Positions 1 through 9,004 of a DNA stretch of 64,000 nucleotides are shown in pieces; within the stretch, counting starts at the first letter, position 1; the number at the start of each line of letters is the position of its first letter. The notes under the pieces were generated by a model. The model saw only the letters and a list, made by a program, of their open reading frames with translations. It had not been told where the DNA came from and ran no database searches. Both the position numbers and the translations under genes were made by a program. Source of the stretch: Sulfurospirillum deleyianum DSM 6946 (GTDB lineage Bacteria; Campylobacterota; Campylobacteria; Campylobacterales; Sulfurospirillaceae); assembly GCF_000024885.1 (NCBI RefSeq), contig NC_013512.1, forward strand, positions 1,302,001 through 1,366,000. The letters run 5' to 3'.

Positions 1-809
1 CTCTTAAAGCCTCTTTTTTTGGCTATACAGGTCCAAAAGATTTTGTAGTTTTAGAAATTCCCAAAGATAGAACCTATTACAGTGTCTCTTCCAATACCCT
101 TCTTCCTGTCTTTGAAGATCACAATGTCACACTCATCGACAGCAGTGGCGGAGTGGTAATCTTTCAACGTGACTGTGCGCTAATGGGCAAATCCAAGTTA
201 CTTGAAAATGCTTTTATAAAAGCCTTTCAAGAGAAAGCTCCTCACGTGCGTATTGAAGGAAAACCACACATTTTTATCAAACATTCTCTGCCTGAGGATT
301 TTATACGCTACGACCTTCATACCATAGAACTCTCTAACACAACTCTACGCAAAAACAATGGCTCTTTTTTTGCCACATTTAAAATTGCCAACAAAGAAAA
401 AAAACTCTATTTTTTCTACGAGATGAATGCTACCGCCCCTGTTTTTAAAGCAAAACATAATTTGCATAACGGTAAAATCCTCACATTTGATGACTATGAG
501 ACTGTTTGGCTACCACTCGATGATATTCCCCTTCGTGCTATCGTAGAAAAAATCCCTCAAAATGCTTTCGTGAAGGGAACATTACGGGAAGGACAGATTT
601 TAGCTGAGTATCATGTTGGCATTAAAAAAATGTTCTCTAAAAATGAACGCATCAAAACGCTTTTTAAAGAAGAAGGATTGGTTATCGAAATACAAGCGAC
701 GCTATTAAATGATGCAGATGTGGGTGATGTTGTGAAAATCAGAACCGAACAAGGCAAAGTTTTGAGTGCAAAAATTATATCTTCAAAAGAAGCGGTGATT
801 CTCGAATGA
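1..809 (+). CDS. flgA: Flagellar P-ring assembly chaperone FlgA (5' truncated by window edge)
   Basis: FlgA is a periplasmic chaperone for assembly of the flagellar P ring around the rod. The reading frame is open from position 3 to the stop at 807-809, so the gene begins before the window. An internal GTG at 153 gives only a 218-residue fragment and is not the real start. The C-terminal ~130 residues, from about APVFKAKHNLHNGKILT, have the pattern of the SAF/FlgA domain, including the late GDVVKIRTEQGKVLSAKI stretch typical of FlgA. The stop overlaps the ubiX start (ATGA), so the two are translationally coupled. Its location ahead of ubiX-coaD-tmk matches the order I recall in Campylobacter. 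The family call is firm; the N-terminus and signal peptide cannot be seen. Confidence 0.87.
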   Translation, partial: LKASFFGYTGPKDFVVLEIPKDRTYYSVSSNTLLPVFEDHNVTLIDSSGGVVIFQRDCALMGKSKLLENAFIKAFQEKAPHVRIEGKPHIFIKHSLPEDFIRYDLHTIELSNTTLRKNNGSFFATFKIANKEKKLYFFYEMNATAPVFKAKHNLHNGKILTFDDYETVWLPLDDIPLRAIVEKIPQNAFVKGTLREGQILAEYHVGIKKMFSKNERIKTLFKEEGLVIEIQATLLNDADVGDVVKIRTEQGKVLSAKIISSKEAVILE

Positions 810-1333
810 AAAAAATAGTCATTGGCATCAGTGGTGCTAGCGGTGTAGAATTGGGTTTAAAGTTTCTGCGTGCCCTTCCTTTAGAGATTGAAAAGTACCT
901 CATTGTCTCAGACCATGCAAACGTCGTCTTTCAAAAAGAGTCCAATACAACCCTTCTTGATGATAACAATATCGGTGCCATAACAGCTTCAGGTTCTTTT
1001 AAAACAGATGCTATGGCGATTATTCCTTGCAGTATGAATACCTTAGCAAAAATCAGTTATGGTATAGCCGATAATTTATTAACCAGAAGTGCTGCTGTGA
1101 TGATTAAAGAAAAACGCCCTCTTCTACTAGCCCCTAGAGAAATGCCTTTTTCACCCATTGCGTTAGAAAATATGCTTAAACTCTCCGCCATTGGGGTTCA
1201 TATAGCGCCACCTGTTTTAGGATACTATGCCCAAACAACCACCCTTGAAGCAATGGAAAATTTTTTAATCGGAAAATGGTTTGATCTTTTAGGCATTGAA
1301 CACACACTTTTTCCACGATGGGAGGGAGCATGA
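806..1333 (+). CDS. ubiX: UbiX-family flavin prenyltransferase
   Basis: UbiX enzymes attach a dimethylallyl group to FMN, making the prenylated FMN cofactor required by UbiD-type decarboxylases. The 175-residue protein opens with the nucleotide-binding GISGASG motif (residues 7-13). It also carries the usual PCSMNTLAKI and RPLLLAPREMPFS blocks, and its length is close to the family norm. It overlaps flgA by 4 bases and coaD by 4 bases. A UbiD-type decarboxylase lies at 35822-37630, so the cofactor maker and user are both in the window but unlinked. In organisms using the futalosine menaquinone route these pairs are called MqnM/MqnL; assigning this gene to that route is inference. Confidence 0.9.
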   Translation: MKKIVIGISGASGVELGLKFLRALPLEIEKYLIVSDHANVVFQKESNTTLLDDNNIGAITASGSFKTDAMAIIPCSMNTLAKISYGIADNLLTRSAAVMIKEKRPLLLAPREMPFSPIALENMLKLSAIGVHIAPPVLGYYAQTTTLEAMENFLIGKWFDLLGIEHTLFPRWEGA

Positions 1334-1812
1334 GAGTTGCGATTTATCCAGGGACATTTGATCCCATTACGAACGGACATATGGATGTCATTAAACGTGC
1401 GCGAAAACTCTTTGATAAAGTCTTAGTTGCGGTTGCCCTCTCTGAGGACAAACGTCCACTCTTTGACATTCAAACACGTGTCAAAATGGTTGAATCTGCT
1501 ATTTGCGATTTAGAAGGTGTTGAAGTAGAGCCCTTTGATGGATTATTGGTTAATTTTTCAAAATCCAAAGATATCCGTGTCATGATACGAGGACTTCGTG
1601 CGGTCAGTGACTTTGAGTTTGAACTTCAAATGGGCTACGCCAACGCCTCTTTATGGAGTGAGATAGAAACAGTTTATTTGATGCCGAGCCTTAAAAATGC
1701 GTTTATTAGCTCCTCAGTGGTTCGAAGTATCGCAAAACACGGTGGCGATATTGCCCATTTAGTGCCTGAAGCGATTCAACCTTATATCAAAAGCAGGTTT
1801 ACATGTATGTAA
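1330..1812 (+). CDS. coaD: Phosphopantetheine adenylyltransferase
   Basis: CoaD transfers AMP from ATP to 4'-phosphopantetheine, the penultimate step of coenzyme A synthesis. The 160-residue product starts MRVAIYPGTFDPITNGH, whose TNGH (residues 14-17) is the nucleotidyltransferase HxGH-type motif. A C-terminal ISSSVVR block matches the second ATP-binding signature. An ATG at 1318 is in frame, but GGAGGG at 1321-1326 is an ideal ribosome binding site for the ATG at 1330, so I place the start there. That start overlaps the ubiX stop as ATGA. The 3' end overlaps the tmk start by 10 bases. One copy of the TACATGTA palindrome (1800-1807) sits across this junction. Confidence 0.95.
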   Translation: MRVAIYPGTFDPITNGHMDVIKRARKLFDKVLVAVALSEDKRPLFDIQTRVKMVESAICDLEGVEVEPFDGLLVNFSKSKDIRVMIRGLRAVSDFEFELQMGYANASLWSEIETVYLMPSLKNAFISSSVVRSIAKHGGDIAHLVPEAIQPYIKSRFTCM

Positions 1813-2387
1813 TTTTTGAAGGTGTGGATACTTCAGGAAAAAGTACCCAAGTTTCTCTTTTTGCCAAACGTCATCCACACGTCCATGCAACCAAAGAACC
1901 AGGAGGAACGCCAACGGGTTCCAAACTACGTGAAATGCTTTTGGGTGGAGAACTCAAAGGTTCATTCAATGCAGAGCTTTTTCTCTTTTTAGCTGACCGT
2001 GCGTTTCATTATGATACCGTTGTTAAACCTTTACGACACGAAAAAATAGTAATGAGTGATCGAGGATTTTTATCAGGTATTGCATACGCTTGTGCTAACC
2101 ATAGCGATATCGATGGTACTTTTTTACTCCAAATGAATCGTTTAGCGCTAGAGGAAGATTATCCTGAAAAAATGGTTCTTTTTGTGAGCAATGAACATCT
2201 CATCAAAGAGCGTTTGGGGATGAAAGAACACGATGCGATTGAAGAGCGTGGTGTAAGCTATTTGTTACAGATTCAAGATATAATGCGCCGTGTTGCAAAA
2301 ACCTTACCTATTAAGGTTTTAGAAGTCGATGCCGCACAAGATATCGAAACACTTTACAGACAGATTGAGGAATTTTTAAATGATTAA
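1803..2387 (+). CDS. tmk: Thymidylate kinase
   Basis: This kinase phosphorylates dTMP to dTDP with ATP. The 194-residue protein begins MYVIFEGVDTSGKSTQ, with the P-loop at residues 7-15. It continues with the KEPGGTPTG substrate loop and the SDRGFLSGIAY (DR) motif. Length is within the usual 190-215 range, and overlaps with coaD (10 bp) and hisS (8 bp) indicate one operon. The start codon lies inside a copy of the iterated palindrome, whose central ATG is itself in another frame; the tmk ATG at 1803 follows directly from that sequence. No conventional Shine-Dalgarno is obvious, so initiation probably relies on coupling to coaD translation. Confidence 0.93.
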   Translation: MYVIFEGVDTSGKSTQVSLFAKRHPHVHATKEPGGTPTGSKLREMLLGGELKGSFNAELFLFLADRAFHYDTVVKPLRHEKIVMSDRGFLSGIAYACANHSDIDGTFLLQMNRLALEEDYPEKMVLFVSNEHLIKERLGMKEHDAIEERGVSYLLQIQDIMRRVAKTLPIKVLEVDAAQDIETLYRQIEEFLND

Positions 2388-3588
2388 TGCTTTACGTGGA
2401 ATGAAAGATACACTATCCCCTGAAAATGAAGTGTATGACTATATTATAAAGACGTGTACACGCATCGCACACCGCTATGGATTTTCATTGATTGAAACGC
2501 CTATCTTAGAAGAGACCGCACTCTTTAAACGCAGTGTTGGAGAGAGCAGCGATATTGTAGGTAAAGAGATGTACCAATTTAGAGACAAAGGGGACAATGA
2601 TGTCTGTTTGCGTCCTGAGGGTACCGCAGGTGTGGTTAGAGCGTTTATTCAACAAAAATATGACAAAGCAGGTGGCACAAGACGCTTCTTTTATCATGGA
2701 CCTATGTTTCGTTATGAGAGACCTCAAAAAGGACGTTTACGCCAATTTCACCAATTTGGTGTAGAAAGTTTTGGCGAAGCGGATGTCAGAGAAGATGCAA
2801 CGATTATTTTAATGCTTAAAACAATGTTAGATGCTTTAGACATTGGGTATAGCTTGGAAATCAACTCCCTAGGATGCCCCTCTTGTATGCCAACATATCG
2901 CTCAAAGTTAGTCACTTTTTTAGAAAACACGGAAGGCTTATGCGAGGATTGCGAACGAAGAAAACTTACCAATCCTATTCGTGTATTGGATTGTAAAAAT
3001 GAACACTGTAAAACCTTGCTCAAAAATGCACCGTTAATTATTGAGCATTTATGCCTTACATGTAAAGAAGATTTTGAGACATTAAAACGTATTTTAGACA
3101 CATTTGAGATCTCCTACCACGTCAATCCAAAATTGGTTCGAGGGTTGGATTATTATTCTAAAACAGCTTTTGAATTTGTCAGTTCTGAAATTGGCGCACA
3201 AAGCGCTATTGCAGGAGGTGGACGTTATGATAGGTTGGTTGAGTTTTTAGATGGTAAAGCCACACCTGCGGTAGGATTTGCGATGGGAATTGAGCGTTTG
3301 ATGGATTTAGTCAAGATGCCAGAACCAACACGTGAGGGATATTATATCGGTGCTTTGTGTGATGAGGCTCTAGATGTCGTTTTTAGACTGGTAGAGACTA
3401 AGCGCCTTGAAGCAAAAGTTTTAACCCATTATGAGGCAAAATCACTGAAAAATCATCTTAAACTAGCCGATAAAAATGAAGCAAAATTTTGCGTGTGCAT
3501 TGGAGAAGATGAACTGGCTAAGAACACGGTTTGGATTAAAGATTTAGAGAGTAAAGAAGAAAAAATTATCGCTATGGCACAATTTTAA
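2380..3588 (+). CDS. hisS: Histidyl-tRNA synthetase
   Basis: This class II synthetase charges tRNA-His. The 402-residue sequence shows motif 2 (GPMFRYERPQKGRLRQFHQ), the HisRS-specific LVRGLDYYSKT (HisA) block, AGGGRYD and motif 3 (AVGFAMGIERL), then an anticodon-binding C-terminal domain. A four-cysteine insertion (CPSC, CEDCE, CKTLL, CLTC) between residues ~165 and 230 is typical of many bacterial HisRS. It overlaps tmk by 8 bases and precedes speA by 11 bases. One palindrome copy at 3056-3067 encodes its LTCK. Confidence 0.96.
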   Translation: MINALRGMKDTLSPENEVYDYIIKTCTRIAHRYGFSLIETPILEETALFKRSVGESSDIVGKEMYQFRDKGDNDVCLRPEGTAGVVRAFIQQKYDKAGGTRRFFYHGPMFRYERPQKGRLRQFHQFGVESFGEADVREDATIILMLKTMLDALDIGYSLEINSLGCPSCMPTYRSKLVTFLENTEGLCEDCERRKLTNPIRVLDCKNEHCKTLLKNAPLIIEHLCLTCKEDFETLKRILDTFEISYHVNPKLVRGLDYYSKTAFEFVSSEIGAQSAIAGGGRYDRLVEFLDGKATPAVGFAMGIERLMDLVKMPEPTREGYYIGALCDEALDVVFRLVETKRLEAKVLTHYEAKSLKNHLKLADKNEAKFCVCIGEDELAKNTVWIKDLESKEEKIIAMAQF

Positions 3589-3599
3589 GGAGCACAACA

Positions 3600-5450
3600 T
3601 TGGATTATGGTATTAAAACGTGGGGAAACGACAACTTCTTTATTGAAGATGGTAAAGTAAAAGTCAATACAGGGTGTGAACCCTCTTTGATGGAGATTAT
3701 TCAAGAAATTCGAAAAGATGGCATTCGAGGTCCCATTTTACTTCGGTTCCCACATCTAATCCAAAAACAGATTCGCATGATTTACAAAAGTTTTTCGGAT
3801 GCGAAAAGAGAGTTTAATTACGAGGGAAGTTTTAATGCGGTCTACCCTCTTAAAGTCAACCAATTTCCCAACTTTGTCAAAAACCTTGTCTCTTTAGGCC
3901 AAAAATATAACTACGGTCTTGAGGCAGGTTCCAAAGCAGAGTTGCTTCTAGCCATGGCATACAACAATCCTAATGCGCCCATTACGGTGAATGGTTTTAA
4001 AGATAACGAGATGATTTCTTTAGGGTTTATCGCTGCGGAGATGGGACATAACATCACCCTTACGATTGAAGGTATTAATGAGCTTGAGAGTATTATCTCT
4101 ATCGCAAAAGATCGTTTTGGATGTGTGCCTAACATTGGTCTTCGTATTCGCCTGCATAGCTCAGGCATTGGTATTTGGGCAAAAAGTGGAGGAATTAACT
4201 CTAAATTTGGGTTAACCTCCACGGAGCTTTTAGAAGCGGTCAATATGATTCGTGATGCCAATTTACTTGAAAAATTTACGATGATTCATTTTCATATTGG
4301 CTCACAAATTACTGATATCGCGCCATTAAAAAAAGCACTAAGAGAAGCGGGAAATATCTATGCAGAACTTTGCCGTATGGGGGCAACCAATCTTAGAGCA
4401 ATCAATCTTGGCGGTGGTTTGGCGGTGGAGTATTCTCAACATAAAACAACCCTACATAAAAACTACTCTTTAAGTGAATATGCCAATGACGTTGTCTATC
4501 TTTTAAAAGATATTGCTAATCGTAAAAATGTTTCAGAACCTGATATTTTTATTGAATCAGGTCGCTTTGTTGCGGCGCACCATGCCGTTTTAGTCGCCCC
4601 CGTTTTAGAGCTTTTTTCACAAGAATATACCGATCAAAAGTTGCATCTCAAAGAGAACAACCCTCCTCTCATTCAAGAATTATTTGATTTATTTAACACC
4701 ATGAATCGAAAAAATGCCCTCGAATTTTTGCACGATAGTATTGATCATATGGAATCACTACTCACTCTTTTTGATTTGGGTTATATTGATTTACAAGACC
4801 GTTCAAACACAGAAATTTTGGTCAATCTCATTATTAAAAAAGCGGTAGGATTGATTGCCGATAAAAAATTAAATGAGATTTTAGACATTCAAGACCGTGT
4901 GCAAGAGCGTTATTTAGTCAATTTCTCATTGTTCCAAAGTCTGCCTGATTTTTGGGGCATTGAGCAAACATTCCCTGTCATGCCTTTGGATAGGCTCGAT
5001 GAAACACCCACACGATCGGCTTCTTTATGGGATATTACCTGCGATAGCGATGGTGAAATTGGCTTTAACACCGAAACCCCTCTCTTCTTACACGATGTAG
5101 ATATTAAAAATCGTGACTACTTTTTGGGCTTTTTCTTAGTAGGAGCTTATCAAGAAGTTTTAGGAATGAAACACAACTTGTTTACCCATCCAACAGAAGC
5201 CACTGTCATCATTGATGATGATGGATTTGAAATTCAAAACATGCTGGAATCTCAAAGCATTAGCGATATTTTAGAAGACCTTGATTATGACATCAGAGAG
5301 GTGCAAGAAAACCTTAATGAGCGTATTGAAGCCTCTGATATTATCAGCGAAAAAGAGAAAAAATATATTTTAGGTGAAATTTATCTTTTCTTAAATGACA
5401 ATGGATATCTAAAAACCATCAATAGCAATGAAGGCGTAAACTATGAGTAA
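3600..5450 (+). CDS. speA: Biosynthetic arginine decarboxylase
   Basis: SpeA is a PLP enzyme (fold III, alanine-racemase-like barrel) that decarboxylates arginine to agmatine for polyamine synthesis. The cofactor lysine is K85 in FNAVYPLKVNQF. Other family blocks are HFHIGSQI, NLGGGLAVEY and the C-terminal WDITCDSDG. At 616 residues it is full length. The start is a TTG at 3600, chosen because AAGGAG (3587-3592) lies 7 bases upstream, and because MDYGIKTWG corresponds to the start of close relatives. It overlaps the cysE start by 8 bases. Operon position between hisS and cysE matches Campylobacter, as I recall. Confidence 0.95.
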   Translation: MDYGIKTWGNDNFFIEDGKVKVNTGCEPSLMEIIQEIRKDGIRGPILLRFPHLIQKQIRMIYKSFSDAKREFNYEGSFNAVYPLKVNQFPNFVKNLVSLGQKYNYGLEAGSKAELLLAMAYNNPNAPITVNGFKDNEMISLGFIAAEMGHNITLTIEGINELESIISIAKDRFGCVPNIGLRIRLHSSGIGIWAKSGGINSKFGLTSTELLEAVNMIRDANLLEKFTMIHFHIGSQITDIAPLKKALREAGNIYAELCRMGATNLRAINLGGGLAVEYSQHKTTLHKNYSLSEYANDVVYLLKDIANRKNVSEPDIFIESGRFVAAHHAVLVAPVLELFSQEYTDQKLHLKENNPPLIQELFDLFNTMNRKNALEFLHDSIDHMESLLTLFDLGYIDLQDRSNTEILVNLIIKKAVGLIADKKLNEILDIQDRVQERYLVNFSLFQSLPDFWGIEQTFPVMPLDRLDETPTRSASLWDITCDSDGEIGFNTETPLFLHDVDIKNRDYFLGFFLVGAYQEVLGMKHNLFTHPTEATVIIDDDGFEIQNMLESQSISDILEDLDYDIREVQENLNERIEASDIISEKEKKYILGEIYLFLNDNGYLKTINSNEGVNYE

Positions 5451-6156
5451 GATTTCATTGTGGGCGCATATTAAAGAGGATTTTGTACAACCTCTTTTAC
5501 AAGACCCTGCAATTAACTCCAAAATAGAACTTTTTTTCAACTATCCAGGTGTCTGGGCAGTGGTCAATTACCGTATGGCACACGCTTTACATGTAAAAGG
5601 GTTTCGTACCTTAGCACGTGTAATTATGGGTATTTCACAGATAATCACCAATATTGATATTCACCCTGCTTGTACCATTGGACGGCGTGTCTTTTTAGAC
5701 CATGCTTTTGGCGTAGTCATCGGTGAAACAGCCATTGTTGGAGATGATGTGCTGATTTACCAAGGCGTCACTTTAGGCGGGGTAAGTTTAGCACGAGGCA
5801 TGAAACGGCATCCAACCATTGGAAATAAAACCGTTATTGGCTCAGGGGCAAAAGTCTTAGGCGATATTCACATAGGAGAAAACTGCCGTATCGGCTCTAA
5901 CTCTGTGGTTGTCAAAAGCATCCCTGATGACTCAACGGCAGTGGGGATTCCTGCTCGTATTATTGAAAAAGGGCGTGATAAAAATCCTATGGCACACAAT
6001 AAAATCCCCGATATCAATAAAGAACTTTTCATCTATATGTTTAAACGTATCAAAATTTTGGAAGAAGCTGTTTTGAAGAGCCATCATGATGCTAAAGTGA
6101 AAGATGATGAACTTGAGAGTATCTATAAATGTTACCTTGAATCGGTCAAAGAATAA
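5443..6156 (+). CDS. cysE: Serine O-acetyltransferase
   Basis: CysE makes O-acetylserine from serine and acetyl-CoA, feeding cysteine synthase. The 237-residue protein has an N-terminal helical part and the left-handed beta-helix of hexapeptide repeats. Recognisable blocks are DIHPACTIGRRVFLDHAFG, VVIGETAIVGDDVLIYQGV and TIGNKTVIGSGAKVLGDI. The ATG overlaps the speA stop. Its tail, after about residue 190, is charged and species-variable. Cysteine synthase and an Rrf2 regulator are 40 kb away (45667-47026). A full 12-bp TTTACATGTAAA at 5586-5597 encodes LHVK here. Confidence 0.95.
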   Translation: MSKISLWAHIKEDFVQPLLQDPAINSKIELFFNYPGVWAVVNYRMAHALHVKGFRTLARVIMGISQIITNIDIHPACTIGRRVFLDHAFGVVIGETAIVGDDVLIYQGVTLGGVSLARGMKRHPTIGNKTVIGSGAKVLGDIHIGENCRIGSNSVVVKSIPDDSTAVGIPARIIEKGRDKNPMAHNKIPDINKELFIYMFKRIKILEEAVLKSHHDAKVKDDELESIYKCYLESVKE

Positions 6157-6189
6157 AACTTTTTTGGAATGAAATAGTTAATTTTTCGC

Positions 6190-6195
6190 TATAAT
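6190..6195 (+). promoter_or_regulatory. -10 box for aspC
   Basis: TATAAT preceded by the GC dinucleotide and a T-rich stretch, as in epsilonproteobacterial sigma-70 promoters. It is 31 bases before the aspC ATG; an AGGGGAAG ribosome binding site lies between. No clear -35 is expected in this group. Confidence 0.6.
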
Positions 6196-6225
6196 CTGCA
6201 CGATATTTTTACAGGGGAAGTCTTC

Positions 6226-7395
6226 ATGCTATCAAAAAGAGTTCAAGTTTTATCACCATCTTTGACGCTAGCTATCACAGCATTAGCAAGAGATCTTAAA
6301 GCACAAGGAAAAGATATCCTTAGCTTTTCAGCAGGTGAACCCGATTTTGACACACCACAACGTGTTAAAGATGCCGCTATTGAAGCCATTAAAAATGGTT
6401 TTTCAAAATATACTGCTGTTGCAGGTACGCCTGAAGTCTTAAAAGCGATTGCTGGAAAACTAAAGCGTGAAAATAATCTCGACTACACACCTTCTCAAAT
6501 TGTTGTCAACGTAGGCGCAAAGCACTCGTTGTTTAACATTTTCCAAGCGATTATTGATGAAGGAGATGAGGTTATTATTCCTTCTCCTTATTGGGTCACT
6601 TACCCTGAAATTGTCAAATATTCAGGTGGTATCCCTGTGTATATTGAAACCGATGAATCCACAGATTTTAAAATCACACCTGCACAACTCAAAGCAGCTA
6701 TTACACCTAAAACAAAAGTGTTGTTGTTTAACACTCCATCCAATCCAACCGGTTCAGTTTATTCAAAAGCTGATTTAGAAGGTATTGCGGAGGTTCTAAA
6801 AGGAACCAATATTTTAGTGGTTTCAGATGAAATGTATGAAAAGATTTTATTTGACAATCTAAAATTCACCTCAGTTGCATCTATCAGTGAAGATATGTAC
6901 AACCGAACCATTACGGTTAATGGTCTGAGTAAATCCGTGGCGATGCCCGGATGGCGTTTTGGTTATCTGGCTTGTCCCATCAAAGAGATTGTCAATGCGA
7001 TTGTGGATTTACAAGGTCAAAGCACTTCAAACATCAACTCGATCACTCAAAAAGCTGCCATTCCTGCCTTAGAAGGTGATGTCGATGCTGATATTGAAGC
7101 AATGCGTGTTGCATTTGAGAGACGTCGTAACATGGCATATGAACTGTTGAGTAATATCCAAGGATTGAGTGTTGTTAAACCTGCGGGTGCTTTTTACCTT
7201 TATGTCAATACCAAAGCGATTGAAAATGATTCGATGAAATTTTGTTCAAAACTCCTTGAAGAGACAGGTGTTGCTGTTGTTCCTGGACTGGGATTTGGAA
7301 CAGAGGGCTATTTTAGACTCTCTTTTGCAACCGATGATGCTACCATCAAAGAAGGCATTGCTCGAATTAAATCTTTTGTTGAAAATTACAAATAA
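6226..7395 (+). CDS. aspC: Class I/II aspartate aminotransferase
   Basis: This PLP-dependent aminotransferase (fold I) interconverts aspartate/oxaloacetate and glutamate/2-oxoglutarate. The 389-residue protein shows SAGEPDFDTP, NTPSNPTGSVYS, VVSDEMYEKI and the PLP lysine K236 in NGLSKSVAMPGWRFGY, followed by GTEGYFRLSFA near the C-terminus. This is the Ib-subgroup pattern (AspB type). It has its own -10 box and follows cysE by 69 bases. A weak hairpin follows it at 7409-7428. Substrate range within the subgroup cannot be read from sequence. Confidence 0.93.
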   Translation: MLSKRVQVLSPSLTLAITALARDLKAQGKDILSFSAGEPDFDTPQRVKDAAIEAIKNGFSKYTAVAGTPEVLKAIAGKLKRENNLDYTPSQIVVNVGAKHSLFNIFQAIIDEGDEVIIPSPYWVTYPEIVKYSGGIPVYIETDESTDFKITPAQLKAAITPKTKVLLFNTPSNPTGSVYSKADLEGIAEVLKGTNILVVSDEMYEKILFDNLKFTSVASISEDMYNRTITVNGLSKSVAMPGWRFGYLACPIKEIVNAIVDLQGQSTSNINSITQKAAIPALEGDVDADIEAMRVAFERRRNMAYELLSNIQGLSVVKPAGAFYLYVNTKAIENDSMKFCSKLLEETGVAVVPGLGFGTEGYFRLSFATDDATIKEGIARIKSFVENYK

Positions 7396-7408
7396 CGCTT
7401 CTTTTAAA

Positions 7409-7428
7409 GGGTACTTAAAAAAGTACCC
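7409..7428 (+). terminator. Possible terminator after aspC
   Basis: An 8-bp perfect stem (GGGTACTT / AAGTACCC) with an AAAA loop, 13 bases after the aspC stop. The following T-run is interrupted (TCCTTT), so termination strength is uncertain. Confidence 0.45.
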
Positions 7429-7504
7429 TCCTTTAAAAACTTCTCAAAAAAGTCTAATAGCTTTGCTAAAATTACCACATTATTTTGACCGATAAAGGAC
7501 AGAC

Positions 7505-8701
7505 ATGAACAAATATGTCATCACACTTGCAAACACCTGTTTAGGGTGTAAGAAACCTTCATGCCAAAAAGGGTGCCCTGTTCAAACCCCAATTCCTGAG
7601 ATGATTCGTCTCTTTTTAGCAGGTGAAATTAAAAAAGCAGGTCAAATGCTTTTTGAAAACAATCCACTTTCTGTTATCTGCTCTTTGGTCTGCCCTCATG
7701 AAAAACATTGCGAGGGGCACTGTATTTTAAACAAAAAGGGAACGGCTGTGAGTGTGGGAAGTATTGAAAATTATATTTCTGAGCTTTACATCAATGATAA
7801 ACAGTTTGAAAAACCCATTCGGAATGGTCATAAAATCGCTATTATTGGTAGTGGTCCTGCAGGTATTGCTTTGGCATTTATTTTAGCGGCAAAAGGATAT
7901 GAAATCACCATGTACGATGCCAACGATAAAATCGGAGGTGTACTTCGTTATGGAATTCCGGATTTCAGACTCGATAAAACGATTTTAGATACGATAGAGA
8001 GTAAACTAGGTCAATTAGGAGTCATTATTCGACCTAATATTACCATTGGTAAGAATATTACCGTTGGGGATCTTTTCCGTGATGAATTTAAAGCCGTTTT
8101 TATTGGAACGGGCGTGTGGTCACCTAAAAAGCTAGGAATTAAAGGGGAGAGTTTAGGACACGTCCATTTTGCGATTGATTATCTTAAAAGTCCTTCGGTG
8201 TATCGTTTAGGGAAAAAAGTAGTGGTTTTAGGTGCTGGAAATGTGGCAATGGATGTAGCAAGAACAGCGATACGCAGTGGTGCGCAAGAGGTGATTGTGA
8301 TGTATCGTAAAGGCATGGAAGATATTCCTGCTTCTAAGCATGAAGTAGAATGCGCCAAAATGGATGGTGTCAAATTTGAACTCTACAAACAACCTATTGA
8401 AATTACAGAAGACGGAGTCAAATACCGAACCACTGATGAGCATCAAGAAGAGGGATTACTGAATGCAAATACTATTTTAATTGCCATCAGTCAAACTCCC
8501 AAAGACAATATCATTCAAGGTGCGAGAGAAATTGAAGTTGATGGAAAAGGTTTAGTCATTACCGATGAAAGTGGACATACAACCATGCAAGGAGTTTTTG
8601 CATCAGGGGATGTGGTAACGGGAGCAAGAACTGTTGTAGAAGCCGTTTCATTTTCAAAACGGGTTGCGATTGCGATAGAAGAGTATATTACTTCATTATA
8701 A
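7505..8701 (+). CDS. GltD-like NAD(P)H/FAD oxidoreductase (glutamate synthase small-subunit family)
   Basis: The 398-residue protein has the GltD architecture. An N-terminal cysteine-rich segment binds Fe-S clusters (CLGCKKPSCQKGCP at 12-25, and CSLVCPHEKHCEGHC around 58-72). It is followed by an FAD-binding IGSGPAGI block near residue 115 and a second Rossmann motif, VLGAGNVAMDVARTA. The family delivers electrons from NAD(P)H to a partner such as GltB, or acts as the beta subunit of Nfn or sulfide dehydrogenase complexes. No large subunit is adjacent. The ATG is preceded by AAAGGACAG. The gene stands alone between aspC and a terminator, so its partner is unknown. Confidence 0.82.
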   Translation: MNKYVITLANTCLGCKKPSCQKGCPVQTPIPEMIRLFLAGEIKKAGQMLFENNPLSVICSLVCPHEKHCEGHCILNKKGTAVSVGSIENYISELYINDKQFEKPIRNGHKIAIIGSGPAGIALAFILAAKGYEITMYDANDKIGGVLRYGIPDFRLDKTILDTIESKLGQLGVIIRPNITIGKNITVGDLFRDEFKAVFIGTGVWSPKKLGIKGESLGHVHFAIDYLKSPSVYRLGKKVVVLGAGNVAMDVARTAIRSGAQEVIVMYRKGMEDIPASKHEVECAKMDGVKFELYKQPIEITEDGVKYRTTDEHQEEGLLNANTILIAISQTPKDNIIQGAREIEVDGKGLVITDESGHTTMQGVFASGDVVTGARTVVEAVSFSKRVAIAIEEYITSL

Positions 8702-8746
8702 AAGAGGTTTACATGTAACGCTTTACATGTAAGCCTCTTTTGTTTT
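8700..8746. terminator. Bidirectional terminator built from two TACATGTA palindromes
   Basis: An 18-bp stem (8700-8717 with 8724-8741, one G-U wobble) with a 6-base loop, followed by GTTTTT. It lies between the convergent GltD-like gene and the unknown gene ending at 8749. Each arm contains one copy of the iterated palindrome (8708-8719 and 8722-8733). Confidence 0.85.
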
Positions 8747-8748
8747 TA

Positions 8749-8994
8749 TTATTTTGATTCAGCGTTAAAACGCTCTTTTGCTTCTTTAAGCGCATTAATC
8801 AATTCATCAATATTTTCATAGGGAATATGCGCTTTCCAATCTGGCTCTTGCGCACTGTTTTTCAATGAAATTCCAATACTCACAACAGGAAATGAACCAT
8901 TTCCATAAGGCTCTTCTAAATGTGATACGGAAATCATGCCATGTTTTGTTCCCGCCAAAGCAATTTTTGTTAGTACTGTATTTTTTCCACCCAT
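8749..8994 (-). CDS. Small conserved-looking protein of unknown function
   Basis: An 81-residue soluble protein starting MGGKNTVLTKIALAG. I do not recognise a family. It has no signal peptide, cysteine pair or membrane segment, and it ends in a charged helix (INALKEAKERFNAESK). A longer frame extends to 9057 but would overlap the end of lpxD by 53 bases. AAAGGA lies just before the ATG at 8994, which fixes this start. It is the last gene of the ilvB-ilvH-lpxD transcription unit and ends at a bidirectional terminator. Confidence 0.7.
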   Translation of the reverse strand: MGGKNTVLTKIALAGTKHGMISVSHLEEPYGNGSFPVVSIGISLKNSAQEPDWKAHIPYENIDELINALKEAKERFNAESK

Positions 8995-9004
8995 TCTGAA
9001 TCCT

